A stretch of 8,433 nt of DNA from Rhizobiaceae bacterium. Its GTDB lineage: Bacteria > Pseudomonadota > Alphaproteobacteria > Rhizobiales > Rhizobiaceae. The notes below the pieces were generated by a model. It worked only from the letters and a program-made list of their open reading frames with translations, ran no database searches and was not told the DNA's origin. Location: positions 1 to 8,433 of the forward strand of contig CAJYRE010000481.1 in the NCBI GenBank assembly GCA_913776675.1. The letters run 5' to 3'. Both the position numbers and the translations under genes were made by a program. Every line of letters begins with the position of its first letter. Position 1 is the stretch's first letter. Shown here piece after piece: positions 1 to 7,423 of this stretch.

Positions 1-411
1 ATGGAAACCGCTGATAATGCCGAGGGCAGAATAGAGCGCTTCCTGCTCACCCGTGAGCACTTCAATTTTATGATCCAGAATACGCTCGGCTTCAGCAATG
101 AAGGCCGGGCCATTTTCTGCCTCACGCGCAGCCGCAGTTGCCAGCACATGCATGGAAACCGCACGGGCCTGCTGCGACAAGGCGTGGAAACGACGCAAGG
201 CCGCCAGCGCACGCGCAACGCCCTCATCATCCATGCGACCATTCAAGGCCAGACCCTTGCCAAGGCCGCACAGAACCTTCTCATTGAAGAGAATGGCTGG
301 CGCGCGCGACAAACCTTCGTAGATCACAAGTCGGATCGAGTTAGAGCCGATATCGACAACGGAAACAGGGGCTATGCCGGGCAGCCGCCCCTGCGCTTCT
401 GATTGAGTCAT
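1..411 (-). CDS. ppx: Exopolyphosphatase / Ppx-GppA phosphatase, N-terminal part (runs off left edge)
   Basis: The 137 codons visible, read leftwards from an ATG at 411-409, give the N-terminal lobe of a Ppx/GppA phosphatase of the ASKHA (actin/Hsp70) fold. Seen: the phosphate-binding loop DIGSNSIRL at residues 20-28, the conserved LATAAAREAENG stretch at about 90-101, and GEQEA at 121-125, the region that holds the catalytic glutamate in the family. By family, the enzyme releases phosphate processively from the end of inorganic polyphosphate, and relatives also hydrolyse pppGpp. The start is 11 bases after the ppk stop, so synthesis and degradation of polyphosphate are probably co-transcribed. 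The ribosome site is weak (GGA about 9 bases upstream), which suggests translational coupling to ppk. No stop or frameshift is seen before the window edge; the rest of the gene lies outside. Family is confident; Ppx rather than GppA rests on the ppk linkage. Confidence 0.93.
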   Translation of the reverse strand, partial: MTQSEAQGRLPGIAPVSVVDIGSNSIRLVIYEGLSRAPAILFNEKVLCGLGKGLALNGRMDDEGVARALAALRRFHALSQQARAVSMHVLATAAAREAENGPAFIAEAERILDHKIEVLTGEQEALYSALGIISGFH

Positions 412-422
412 GCAGATCCAGT

Positions 423-2615
423 TTAGCTTTTGCGGCCGGAAACAACCCCAGCAATCAATTTCGGCGCACTTGATTTCAGGGCCTCACCACGCCCGGACAG
501 GCTTGGATTGGTCATGAAATAATGCTGTGCGTTGAAAGGTTCTTCCCCCTCGCGCACATCAATACGCCGCGATGTACCATCGGGCAATATCTCGTAGCTC
601 TGCTGGTTGTCAATCAGATTGCCCAGCATAATCTGCGACAAAACCTGTTGATGCACGGTTGGATTGACCAAAGGCACCAGGGTTTCGACGCGGCGGTCGA
701 GATTGCGCGGCATCATGTCCGCCGAGCCGATATAAACCAGCGCGTGTTCCGATGGCAGGCGATGGCCATTGCCAAAGCAGAAGATGCGGCTGTGTTCCAG
801 AAAACGGCCAATAATCGACTTGACCCGGATATTATCCGACAGCCCCGGCACCTGCGGCCGCAGGCAGCAGATACCACGGATAACCAGATCCACCTCGACG
901 CCTGCCGCACTTGCGCGGTAAAGCGCATCGATGATTTCCGGGTCCACCAGCGAGTTCATCTTCATCCAGATGCCCGCAGGCTTGCCCGCCTTGGCACGGC
1001 TGGTTTCTTCCTCGATGTGACGCAGAATGCGCGATCGCATGGTGTAAGGCGAAACGGCCAGCTTCATGTTTTCTTCCGGCTCGCCATAGCCGGTGATGAA
1101 GTTGAACACATTGGCCATGTCATGGGCAATCTTCGGATTGCAGGTGAAAAACGACAGGTCGGTGTAAATCTTGGCGGTGATCGGGTGATAATTGCCGGTG
1201 CCCAAATGGCAATAGGTGCGCAGCTTGCCATCTTCCCGACGCACGACCATCGACATTTTCGCATGCGTTTTCAGCTCGATAAAGCCGAACACCACCTGCA
1301 CGCCAGCCCGCTCCAGATCGCGTGCCCAGCGGATATTGGCTTCTTCATCAAAGCGGGCCTTCAATTCCACCAGCGCCGTCACCGATTTTCCGGCATCCGC
1401 TGCATCAATCAACGCCCGCACAATCGGGCTGTTGTTCGATGTGCGATAAAGCGTTTGCTTGATGGCGAGAACATCCGGGTCGCGCGCCGCTTGCAGCAGG
1501 AACTGCACAACCACGTCAAAGCTCTCATAGGGGTGATGAACCACCATGTCCTTTTCACGGATCGCAGCCAGGCAATCGCCCGCATGCTCACGAACCCGTT
1601 CCGGGAATCGCGCATTGTAAGGCTCAAACCGCAGATCATCCCGCGGAGCCTTGGTGATTTCCGACATGGTATTGAGGGCCAGCAGACCCGGCAGAACCGC
1701 AACACGATTGTCCGGTACGCCCAATTGCTCGATCACAAAATGGCGCAAGGCCACCGGCATTTCCGAATCCGTCTCAATGCGGATAACCGAGCCGCGACGA
1801 CGACGCTTCAGGGCTGTCTCGAAAAAACGCACCAGATCTTCGGCTTCTTCTTCCACTTCCAGATCACTATCGCGGATAATGCGGAAGGTGCCGTAACCCT
1901 TCACATCATACCCGGGATAGAGACGATGGATAAACAGGCCCACCACATCTTCCAGCGTGATGTAGCGGATGGTGGTATTGTCATCGGGCAGGCGCACAAA
2001 GCGATCCAGCGCTGGCGGCAGACGCAAAAGCGCCGTCATCGGCTCCTTGCCACGCAGGCTTTCCAGTTGCAGCCCCATGGAGAAACCAAGATTGGGAATG
2101 AAGGGGAAAGGATGGGCCGGATCAATCGATAGCGGCGTCAGAACCGGGAAAATCGCCTGTTCAAACTCATTTTCCAGCCATTTGCGATCTTCTTCCGACA
2201 GGGCGGCGGCGCGCACGATCAGAATGTCTTCCTTGGCCAGATATTGTTGCAGCACGGCCAGCGAGGCCTGCTGTTCCATCTGCAAATTGTCGATCTCTTT
2301 CAGAATATCTTCAAGCTGTTCGGCAGGTGTGCGGCCATCAGGGCTTTTGATCATGATGCCCTGACGCACCTGACCTTCCAGCCCGGCCACGCGCACCATG
2401 AAAAACTCATCCAGATTGGCCGCCGAGATGGAGAGAAACCGCACACGCTCCAGCAAGGGGTGCGCTGTATTCAATGTCTCTTCCAGAACACGGCGATTGA
2501 ACTGCAACCAGGAAAACTCGCGGTTGATGAAACGGTGCGGACTGTCCATCAGATCTTCCCGCGCCACCTCTTCCCCGGCCAAGGTTACCGTTTCGTCCAA
2601 AATCACCGATTCCAT
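423..2615 (-). CDS. ppk: Polyphosphate kinase 1
   Basis: A 730-residue protein of the usual PPK1 length, slightly longer at both ends than the E. coli enzyme. By family it transfers the ATP gamma-phosphate to a growing inorganic polyphosphate chain through a phosphohistidine, usually membrane-associated, and is reversible. Seen in order: the N domain opening with [19 protein letters not shown] (29-47), the head domain with [19 protein letters not shown] (159-177), and two phospholipase-D-like catalytic domains. H451 in KTHAKMS corresponds to the autophosphorylated histidine (H435 in E. coli) and H608 in [11 protein letters not shown] to the second essential histidine (H592). [16 protein letters not shown] (629-644) is the family signature near the C-terminus. 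The ATG at 2615 has a purine-rich GGCGGGAAA just upstream; an in-frame ATG at codon 23 is possible, but the first start fits better. It lies 83 bases after hdaA and 11 bases before ppx. A long open frame on the opposite strand (about 522-2132) is a codon-bias shadow. Confidence 0.98.
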   Translation of the reverse strand: MESVILDETVTLAGEEVAREDLMDSPHRFINREFSWLQFNRRVLEETLNTAHPLLERVRFLSISAANLDEFFMVRVAGLEGQVRQGIMIKSPDGRTPAEQLEDILKEIDNLQMEQQASLAVLQQYLAKEDILIVRAAALSEEDRKWLENEFEQAIFPVLTPLSIDPAHPFPFIPNLGFSMGLQLESLRGKEPMTALLRLPPALDRFVRLPDDNTTIRYITLEDVVGLFIHRLYPGYDVKGYGTFRIIRDSDLEVEEEAEDLVRFFETALKRRRRGSVIRIETDSEMPVALRHFVIEQLGVPDNRVAVLPGLLALNTMSEITKAPRDDLRFEPYNARFPERVREHAGDCLAAIREKDMVVHHPYESFDVVVQFLLQAARDPDVLAIKQTLYRTSNNSPIVRALIDAADAGKSVTALVELKARFDEEANIRWARDLERAGVQVVFGFIELKTHAKMSMVVRREDGKLRTYCHLGTGNYHPITAKIYTDLSFFTCNPKIAHDMANVFNFITGYGEPEENMKLAVSPYTMRSRILRHIEEETSRAKAGKPAGIWMKMNSLVDPEIIDALYRASAAGVEVDLVIRGICCLRPQVPGLSDNIRVKSIIGRFLEHSRIFCFGNGHRLPSEHALVYIGSADMMPRNLDRRVETLVPLVNPTVHQQVLSQIMLGNLIDNQQSYEILPDGTSRRIDVREGEEPFNAQHYFMTNPSLSGRGEALKSSAPKLIAGVVSGRKS

Positions 2616-2653
2616 TGTTTCCCGCCTTTATTTTCAACGCCTTTCGGCGATTT

Positions 2654-2682
2654 ATAACAATATGACGACGCGACTGTGACAC
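2654..2682 (-). promoter_or_regulatory. Weak candidate promoter for ppk, followed by a short leader hairpin
   Basis: In the 83-base gap between hdaA and ppk, the minus strand reads GTGTCA (2682-2677), 17 bases, then TGTTAT (2659-2654). Each hexamer matches four of six sigma-70 consensus bases. Downstream in the leader, CGCC-GAAA-GGCG (2649-2638) can form a 4-bp stem closed by a GNRA tetraloop, 22 bases before the ppk start. Both are pattern matches only; ppk could instead be read through from the perM-hdaA transcript. Confidence 0.25.
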
Positions 2683-2698
2683 TTGGGCACGATGCCAA

Positions 2699-3409
2699 TC
2701 AGCGCCGCCCCCCCTGTGTCAGTTCATCCAGCACTTCCGTGGCCAGCGCACGCGACAGTTTGCAGCGCCGCGCAAGGGCAAGCTGATCCAGCCGTTCCAC
2801 CACATCCTGCGCTGTCGCCAGCGATCGTTCCATGCGCTGCACGATATAATCCACCAGCCGGTCATCAATCGAAAGCTGCCGATCGGCAAACAGTTTGACG
2901 ATAACCTGTGACAGCAATATCTCATCCGGTTCGCCAATTTCCACAAGCGTTGCCGCTTTCAAACGCGAGCGCAGGTCGGGCAATTGCACCGGCCATGAGA
3001 GCGGCCATGTGCGCGAGGTAATCAACAGGCTCTGGCCATTCTGCCGAACGCTGTTGATCACATGAAACAATTCCACCTCATCAAAGCCAGCGCGATCGGC
3101 ATCTTCGAACAAAACCGGGCTTTGCGCGGCAATCAGCGCGGCATCAGAGCCGCTTGAGGGCATAATATCGCGCGCCGCACTTTGCTGACGCCAGATTTCG
3201 GCCAGATGCGATTTGCCTGAGCCTTGCGGCCCTGTGAGGATAACCACGGGCGCAGGCCAATGCGGCCATGCGTCCACAATGGCCACCGCCTGGGCCAGAC
3301 GATCAGACACCAGAAGATCATCCCGGCCTGATGCCGGGGGATGCTGAAAGATAAGTGGCAGTTGCTCGCCGTCTTTGCGGCGTCCTGCCACCTTGATACT
3401 GTCACTCAT
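2699..3409 (-). CDS. hdaA: HdaA-type DnaA-like AAA+ ATPase (regulatory inactivation of DnaA)
   Basis: A 236-residue protein similar to the ATPase domain of DnaA but without the C-terminal DNA-binding domain, the layout of Hda/HdaA. By family it binds the beta sliding clamp and stimulates ATP hydrolysis on DnaA after initiation, preventing re-initiation. Seen: a clamp-binding type motif QLPLIF at residues 16-21, Walker A GPQGSGKSHL at 60-69, a Walker B-like VLFEDADR at 99-106, sensor 1 LLITSRTWP at 128-136, and a box VII-like DLRSRL at 145-150 with arginine-finger candidates R147/R149. The usual sensor 2 arginine context of DnaA is not obvious in ERSLATAQDVVERLD (194-208). The start ATG follows the TAA of the upstream membrane protein directly (TAAATG), with only a poor AGAG as ribosome site, so coupling by terminating ribosomes is likely. 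Family call is firm; the cell role is by homology. Confidence 0.9.
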   Translation of the reverse strand: MSDSIKVAGRRKDGEQLPLIFQHPPASGRDDLLVSDRLAQAVAIVDAWPHWPAPVVILTGPQGSGKSHLAEIWRQQSAARDIMPSSGSDAALIAAQSPVLFEDADRAGFDEVELFHVINSVRQNGQSLLITSRTWPLSWPVQLPDLRSRLKAATLVEIGEPDEILLSQVIVKLFADRQLSIDDRLVDYIVQRMERSLATAQDVVERLDQLALARRCKLSRALATEVLDELTQGGRR

Positions 3410-4576
3410 TTACGACTCTGAAATTGCAGGAGGACGCGACTGTTCTGAAATTGCTGAGGGTTGAGGCTCATCAATCAGGCTGGCCGCCTCGCCATAATAC
3501 AAATCACTATTAAGATACCGCCGGACAGCAAAACGAACAAGCACGCCAACCGCTGCCGCACAGGGAACAGCCACCATAACGCCCAGAAAACCGAAGAGCA
3601 CCCCAAAGGCAAACAGGGCAAACATCAGCCATACCGGATGCAGGCCAACGCTCTGCCCCACCAGTTTGGGCTGAAGAAAGTTACCTTCCAGAAACTGGCC
3701 CGTGAAGAAAAACGCAGCCGTGATAACCACCCAGATGTAATCAGGCCAGAACTGCACCAATGCCATACCAACGGCCAGAATGAGCCCGACTGTGGACCCC
3801 ACATAGGGAATAAAACTGATCATGCCGGTGAAAAAGCCAATCAACAGACCAAAATTCAGCCCGATCACCGACAGGCCAATGGCATAATAAATGCCCAGAA
3901 TGAGGCAAAGCGACCCCTGCCCGCGCACAAAGCCTGCAATGGTGCGGTTCATTTCGTGAGCAATCTCGCGGACGGCCCCCACCTGATTGCGCGGCACGAG
4001 GCTATCGAGCTTGGCCATCATCCGGTCCCAGTCCAAAAGCAGATAGAAAGCCACAACCGGGGTAACGACCAGCAGCGAAATAATATCCAGAAGCGCCTTG
4101 CCGGAGTTCCACAATTGCGACAGAAGCGTGCCAATGAACCCTGCCCCTTCTGCCAGATATTTGGAAAAATTGCCTTTGATCGCCGCCATCTGACTGCTGA
4201 TCTGGCTTTCCAGCCAGTTTGGAATCCACGACGCATTCGATTTGGCAATGAGTTGCTGCAATTGCGTCACATAATCCGGCAGCTTGTTGATGAAGTCATT
4301 GAGCTGATTGATCAGGATCGGAATGATGATCACCAGCGAGACGGCAAAAACCACCACAAAGGAAATCAGGATCAGGCTAGTGGCCATCAACCGCGACAGG
4401 CCCAGACGCTCCAGCCGGTCAGCGACCGGATCGAGAAAATAGGCCAATGCCATGCCCGCCACAAAGGGCAGCAGGATGGAGCTGAAGGTCAGCAGAAAAA
4501 TGACAATGACGGCAAGCGTCGCCAGTCCAAACAACACCTGACGCCACAGGACAGAGCCGCTGACACGTGTATTCAT
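3410..4576 (-). CDS. AI-2E family transporter / PerM-like permease
   Basis: A 388-residue membrane protein of the PerM/YdiK/TqsA (AI-2E exporter) superfamily, of normal length. Seen: hydrophobic segments near residues 12-47 and 62-90, a hydrophilic loop (about 91-160) with many Q/N residues, then hydrophobic segments near 161-183, 218-240, 242-275, 279-293 and 312-350. The family signature is clear: SFIPYVGS (254-261) and NFLQPKLVGQSVGLHPVW (299-316), followed by the glycine-rich FGFLGVMVAVPCAA. Members are implicated in export of small molecules or in ion/proton exchange, but substrates differ, so none is assigned. The start ATG has AAGGA 7 bases upstream and a good promoter further up. It is the first gene of a minus-strand block and ends directly against hdaA. 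The extreme C-terminus carries a near-duplicated nine-residue unit (SAISEQSRP then PAISES). A long plus-strand frame opposite this gene is a shadow. Confidence 0.93.
   Translation of the reverse strand: MNTRVSGSVLWRQVLFGLATLAVIVIFLLTFSSILLPFVAGMALAYFLDPVADRLERLGLSRLMATSLILISFVVVFAVSLVIIIPILINQLNDFINKLPDYVTQLQQLIAKSNASWIPNWLESQISSQMAAIKGNFSKYLAEGAGFIGTLLSQLWNSGKALLDIISLLVVTPVVAFYLLLDWDRMMAKLDSLVPRNQVGAVREIAHEMNRTIAGFVRGQGSLCLILGIYYAIGLSVIGLNFGLLIGFFTGMISFIPYVGSTVGLILAVGMALVQFWPDYIWVVITAAFFFTGQFLEGNFLQPKLVGQSVGLHPVWLMFALFAFGVLFGFLGVMVAVPCAAAVGVLVRFAVRRYLNSDLYYGEAASLIDEPQPSAISEQSRPPAISES
3417..3454. repeat. Two copies of an 11-base direct repeat, 27 bases apart, at the 3' end of the PerM-like gene
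   Basis: TCTGAAATTGC occurs at 3417-3427 and again at 3444-3454. The 27-base period equals nine codons and produces the duplicated AISE residues at the protein C-terminus, just before the hdaA start. It looks like a small, partly diverged in-frame tandem duplication in a low-constraint tail. Confidence 0.7.
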
Positions 4577-4630
4577 CGTGTTATCCTTGATCCTTGATGA
4601 TGACGTTGCTGTTATTGGTTTCCTCAGATG

Positions 4631-4659
4631 AGATAGGGTGCATCTCGGGCAAGGGTCAA
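4631..4659 (-). promoter_or_regulatory. Sigma-70 type promoter for perM-like gene and hdaA
   Basis: On the minus strand TTGACC (4659-4654; preceded by C, giving CTTGAC as in rhizobial promoters) is followed by exactly 17 bases and then CTATCT (4636-4631), one base off the CTATAT often given for rhizobial -10 boxes. Transcription would start near 4624, leaving a leader of about 48 bases before the ATG at 4576, whose AAGGA lies at 4588-4584. This is the best promoter match in the window. Confidence 0.6.
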
Positions 4660-4686
4660 GGTGTCAGTGCCGCAATTGTCGATGAA

Positions 4687-4699
4687 GCGATATTATCGC
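4687..4699. promoter_or_regulatory. Perfect 13-base palindrome in the perM/purM divergent region, possible operator
   Basis: GCGATA-T-TATCGC is a perfect inverted repeat with a single central base. It lies about 28 bases upstream of the -35 box of the minus-strand promoter and about 130 bases before purM. It is followed at 4702-4706 by GAATC, a GANTC site of the kind methylated by CcrM in this bacterial class. The position suits a regulator site for either gene, but no known regulator motif is recognised. No convincing purM promoter was found in this region. Confidence 0.35.
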
Positions 4700-4828
4700 A
4701 TGAATCCGACGAAAAAGCGGGGGTTTCCTGCGCTAATGCTTGCATCAAGCCGACACTCATGCCATGGCGGGCGAAAAGTGCTCTCAACAGCCCCTCATGC
4801 GCGGGCCAGTTCAGCGGAGAAGTGACGG

Positions 4829-5902
4829 ATGAGCCAGTCTGGTAAAAATGGTCTGACCTATAGCGATGCAGGCGTTGATATTGATGCGGGCAATCTGATG
4901 GTCGAAAAGATCAAACCTGCCGTAAAATCGACCCGCCGTCCCGGCGCTGATGGCGAAATCGGCGGTTTTGGTGGATTGTTCGACCTGAAAGCCGCAGGCT
5001 TTACCGATCCCATTCTGGTGGCCGCCAATGATGGCGTCGGCACCAAGCTGAAAATCGCCATTGATGCGGGCCTGCATGACACGGTAGGTATCGATCTCGT
5101 GGCCATGTGCGTCAACGATCTGGTGGTTCAGGGCGCAGAACCCCTGCTGTTTCTCGATTATTATGCCACCGGCAAGCTCGACCCCGATCAGGGAGCCGCA
5201 ATTGTTGGCGGCATTGCCGCAGGTTGCCTTGAGGCCGGTTGCGCCCTGATTGGTGGCGAAACGGCAGAAATGCCCGGCATGTATCAGGGCGGCGATTATG
5301 ATCTGGCCGGTTTTGCCGTTGGTGCTGCCGAGCGCGGCCAATTGCTGCCGGCTGGTGACATTGCCGAAGGCGACGTTATTCTGGGTCTGGCGTCATCTGG
5401 TGTGCATTCCAACGGTTTCTCGCTGGTGCGCAAGATCGTTGAGCTGTCTGGTCTTGGCTGGGATGCGCCGGCACCGTTTGCCGATGGCAAAACCTTGGGT
5501 GCAGCGCTGCTGACGCCGACCCGCATTTATGTAAAGCCACTGTTGAAGGCAATCCGCGAAATCAAGGCCCTGAAGGCTCTGGCCCACATCACCGGCGGCG
5601 GTTTTCCAGAGAATATTCCGCGCGTGCTGCCCAAGCACTTGGCGGCTGAAATTGATCTGGCCTCCATCTCGGTGCCTGCGGTGTTCTCATGGCTGGCCAA
5701 GGTCGGCGGCGTGGCCCAGAACGAAATGCTGCGCACCTTCAACTGCGGCGTGGGCATGATTGTGGTGGTCTCGGATGCCGATGCTGACAAGGTCACGGCT
5801 GTGCTGGAAGCGGAAGGCGAAAAGGTTGCGCGTCTGGGCCGGATGGTTGCCCGCGAAGACGGTGCACCCGGCACGGTCTATAAGGGAACGCTTGGTCTAT
5901 GA
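4829..5902 (+). CDS. purM: Phosphoribosylformylglycinamidine cyclo-ligase (AIR synthetase)
   Basis: A 357-residue protein of full family length. By family it closes the imidazole ring: FGAM plus ATP gives AIR, ADP and phosphate, the fifth step of de novo purine synthesis, in the cytoplasm. Seen: [12 protein letters not shown] at 11-22, the glycine-rich [12 protein letters not shown] at 42-53, the nucleotide-binding [14 protein letters not shown] at 64-77, [26 protein letters not shown] at 87-112, [11 protein letters not shown] at 142-152, [16 protein letters not shown] at 186-201 and [16 protein letters not shown] at 253-268, all characteristic of PurM. The start has GGAG 9 bases upstream (4816-4819). 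It overlaps purN by four bases (ATGA), so the two are translated together. It is divergent from the perM-hdaA-ppk block across 252 bases. Nothing is truncated or unusual. Confidence 0.98.
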   Translation: MSQSGKNGLTYSDAGVDIDAGNLMVEKIKPAVKSTRRPGADGEIGGFGGLFDLKAAGFTDPILVAANDGVGTKLKIAIDAGLHDTVGIDLVAMCVNDLVVQGAEPLLFLDYYATGKLDPDQGAAIVGGIAAGCLEAGCALIGGETAEMPGMYQGGDYDLAGFAVGAAERGQLLPAGDIAEGDVILGLASSGVHSNGFSLVRKIVELSGLGWDAPAPFADGKTLGAALLTPTRIYVKPLLKAIREIKALKALAHITGGGFPENIPRVLPKHLAAEIDLASISVPAVFSWLAKVGGVAQNEMLRTFNCGVGMIVVVSDADADKVTAVLEAEGEKVARLGRMVAREDGAPGTVYKGTLGL

Positions 5903-6555
5903 GCGGGATGCGCAAACGCATTGCAGTTCTGATTTCCGGCGGCGGCTCCAACATGCTGGCGCTGGCCAAGGCCTGTGAAGCCGCAGATTATCCGGCAGAG
6001 ATCGTGGCGGTGTTTTCCGACAAGCCCGATGCAGGCGGACTTGCCAAGGCGCAAGCGCTTGGCATTGCCACAGCAAGCTTTGCCCGCAAGGATTATGCCA
6101 GCAAGGCTGAGCATGAGGCTGCGATTTTGAGCGCGTTAGATGCGGTCAAGCCGGATCTGGTTTGCCTGGCGGGTTATATGCGGCTGTTGTCCGGGGAGTT
6201 TATTCGCCATTATCAGGGCCGCATTCTCAATATTCATCCTTCGATTCTGCCGCTGTTTCCGGGTCTTCACACCCACCAGCGGGCGCTGGATGCCGGCATG
6301 AAGATTGCCGGATGCACGGTGCATTTTGTCACCGAAGGCATGGATGAAGGCCCGGTGATTGCGCAGGCTGTGGTGCCGATTTTGCCCACAGACACCGCAG
6401 ACAGCCTTGCTGCCCGCACGCTGACGGTGGAGCATCAGACCTATCCGCTGGCACTCAAGCTGGTGGCTGAAGGCACTGTGACAATGCAGGCCGATGGGAC
6501 AATCGCCCGCTCAGGCTTTGCCGCCAACGCGATGGATAGGTTGATCAGCGCGTAA
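5899..6555 (+). CDS. purN: Phosphoribosylglycinamide formyltransferase (10-formyl-THF dependent)
   Basis: A 218-residue GAR transformylase, the third step of de novo purine synthesis: 10-formyltetrahydrofolate plus GAR gives FGAR. Seen: the phosphoribosyl-binding ISGGGSNM at 12-19, the folate-binding region AGYMRLLS at 91-98, the catalytic [16 protein letters not shown] at 111-126 with N111 and H113, and [13 protein letters not shown] at 142-154 with D149 in the position of the third catalytic residue. The C-terminus from about 195 ([11 protein letters not shown]) is the usual extension. The start chosen overlaps the purM stop as ATGA; a second ATG three codons on (5908) is possible and would also keep the whole domain. 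The 3' end converges on pmpB with 29 bases between the stops. It works directly with purM. Confidence 0.98.
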   Translation: MSGMRKRIAVLISGGGSNMLALAKACEAADYPAEIVAVFSDKPDAGGLAKAQALGIATASFARKDYASKAEHEAAILSALDAVKPDLVCLAGYMRLLSGEFIRHYQGRILNIHPSILPLFPGLHTHQRALDAGMKIAGCTVHFVTEGMDEGPVIAQAVVPILPTDTADSLAARTLTVEHQTYPLALKLVAEGTVTMQADGTIARSGFAANAMDRLISA

Positions 6556-6560
6556 GCTTT

Positions 6561-6583
6561 GCATAGCAATCCTGCTTATATGC
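6561..6583. terminator. Imperfect hairpin between convergent purN and pmpB
   Basis: GCATA-GCA, a four-base loop ATCC, then TGC-TTA-TATGC can fold into a short stem with a three-base bulge. It fills the 29-base gap between the two converging stop codons, where a bidirectional terminator would be expected. There is no T-run on either side and the stem is weak, so this is a tentative call. Confidence 0.25.
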
Positions 6584-6584
6584 C

Positions 6585-7019
6585 TTATCTGAAGACCTTG
6601 GCCACAACCCGATCATGCAAAAGCATTCCCAACACCATTGCCGCCACAAACAGCAAGACAGCGCCATAGCCCATCGGTAGCGAAGCAATGGCTGGTCCCG
6701 GGCAAAAGCCACCAAGCCCCCAGCCAATGCCGAAAATGGCAGAGCCGAGCACCAGCGGCCTATCAATCTGTGTCTTGGTGGGCATATTGAAGGCATCCGC
6801 CAAAACCGGACGGGGCATAACCCGCACCAGCAGCATGCCAACGGTCGCCACCCCAACAGCACCGCCTAGCACAAACATCAGGCTTGGGTCCCAGACACCG
6901 AAAACATCCAGAAAGCCCTGCACCCGCGCCGGGTCCAGCATGCCGGAAAGCGACAGGCCAAATCCGAACATCACACCGCAGCCGAGGCTTGCCAGAGTTT
7001 GCATAACCACCCGGTTCAT
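6585..7019 (-). CDS. pmpB: YeeE/YedE (DUF6691-type) half-permease, second subunit
   Basis: A 144-residue hydrophobic protein with about four membrane spans (near 10-26, 47-66, 89-104 and 116-134). Seen: GFGLSLSGMLDPARVQGFLDVFG at 19-41 and WDPSLMFVLGG at 43-53, then GIGWGLGGFCPGPAIA at 97-112, with C106 in the conserved CPGPA motif of the YeeE/YedE sulfur-transport family. Full-length relatives such as TsuA move thiosulfate; the split two-gene form is often linked to bigR-type regulators and is thought to handle sulfur compounds such as sulfite or sulfide. The substrate here is inferred. The start ATG overlaps the pmpA stop by four bases (ATGA) and has GAGAGG 6 bases upstream. The same frame stays open upstream to about 7223, but that extension overlaps pmpA and is Cys/His-rich nonsense. 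The symbol follows the pmpA/pmpB usage in bigR operons. Confidence 0.85.
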   Translation of the reverse strand: MNRVVMQTLASLGCGVMFGFGLSLSGMLDPARVQGFLDVFGVWDPSLMFVLGGAVGVATVGMLLVRVMPRPVLADAFNMPTKTQIDRPLVLGSAIFGIGWGLGGFCPGPAIASLPMGYGAVLLFVAAMVLGMLLHDRVVAKVFR

Positions 7020-7423
7020 AGGCTGCCTCTCAAAAATGTTACGGTGACAATGCCGGCAACCAGAAATGTGACGACAGCAACAAAAGAACGTTTGGAAAAA
7101 CGGGCCAGTCCCATGACGCCATGGCCGCTGGTGCAGCCCGAGCCCATGCGCGCACCAAAGCCCACCAGCAGCCCGGCCACAAGGATAACCGGCAATGTGG
7201 CGGTGATGGTGACAGTGGGCCAATGACCATACAGGCCGACAAACAGCACGGTACCAGCCAACAGACCAAGCACAAAAGCGACATTGCCGAAAGCATGCTC
7301 ACCCGCCGCCAGTTTGCCGACAATCCCACTGATACCGGCAATGCGACCATTGAGGATCAGAAACAGAATGCAGGCAAGGCCAATCAGCATGCCGCCTGCA
7401 AGCGAAGGAAGATAAGTCATCAT
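7016..7423 (-). CDS. pmpA: YeeE/YedE half-permease, first subunit
   Basis: A 135-residue membrane protein with about four spans. With the first ATG (7423) as residue 1, the motifs are GRIAGISGIVG at about 27-37 and GFGARMGSGCTSGHGVMGLARFSKRS at about 88-113, the signature of YeeE/YedE proteins with the conserved cysteine at C97. Together with the next gene it makes up the two halves of a full-size sulfur-compound permease, probably assembled in the inner membrane. Starts are ambiguous: TTG (7426), ATG (7423) and ATG (7420) are consecutive. The ATG at 7423 is preferred because it shares one base with the bigR stop (TGATG) and has AGAGGA 9 bases upstream. Coupling to bigR on one side and pmpB on the other makes a tight three-gene operon, expected to be repressed by BigR and released by sulfide or persulfide. 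Transport role is from family; substrate is not certain. Confidence 0.87.
   Translation of the reverse strand: MMTYLPSLAGGMLIGLACILFLILNGRIAGISGIVGKLAAGEHAFGNVAFVLGLLAGTVLFVGLYGHWPTVTITATLPVILVAGLLVGFGARMGSGCTSGHGVMGLARFSKRSFVAVVTFLVAGIVTVTFLRGSL

Noticed and set aside
522..2132. Long plus-strand open frame (536 codons) opposite ppk
   Set aside because: It lies wholly antisense to a clear, full-length ppk, its translation is rich in His, Arg and Gln with no recognisable domain, and no ribosome site is evident. It is a by-product of codon bias.
2655..2685. Pho-box-like repeats (TGTCAC and GTCAT) upstream of ppk
   Set aside because: The two half-sites are 14 bases apart instead of the 11 expected for PhoB sites, and the second matches poorly.
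3461..4597. Long plus-strand open frame (378 codons) opposite the PerM-like gene
   Set aside because: Antisense to a well-supported membrane protein; the translation is strongly hydrophilic and low in complexity, as expected from the complement of a hydrophobic gene.
4594..4845. Small plus-strand frame in the divergent region before purM
   Set aside because: It overlaps the purM start and the perM promoter, has no clear ribosome site and no family features.
7020..7223. N-terminal extension of pmpB in the same frame
   Set aside because: It overlaps pmpA, reads as Cys/His/Arg-rich sequence without family similarity, and the ATG at 7019 has a good ribosome site and the ATGA overlap.
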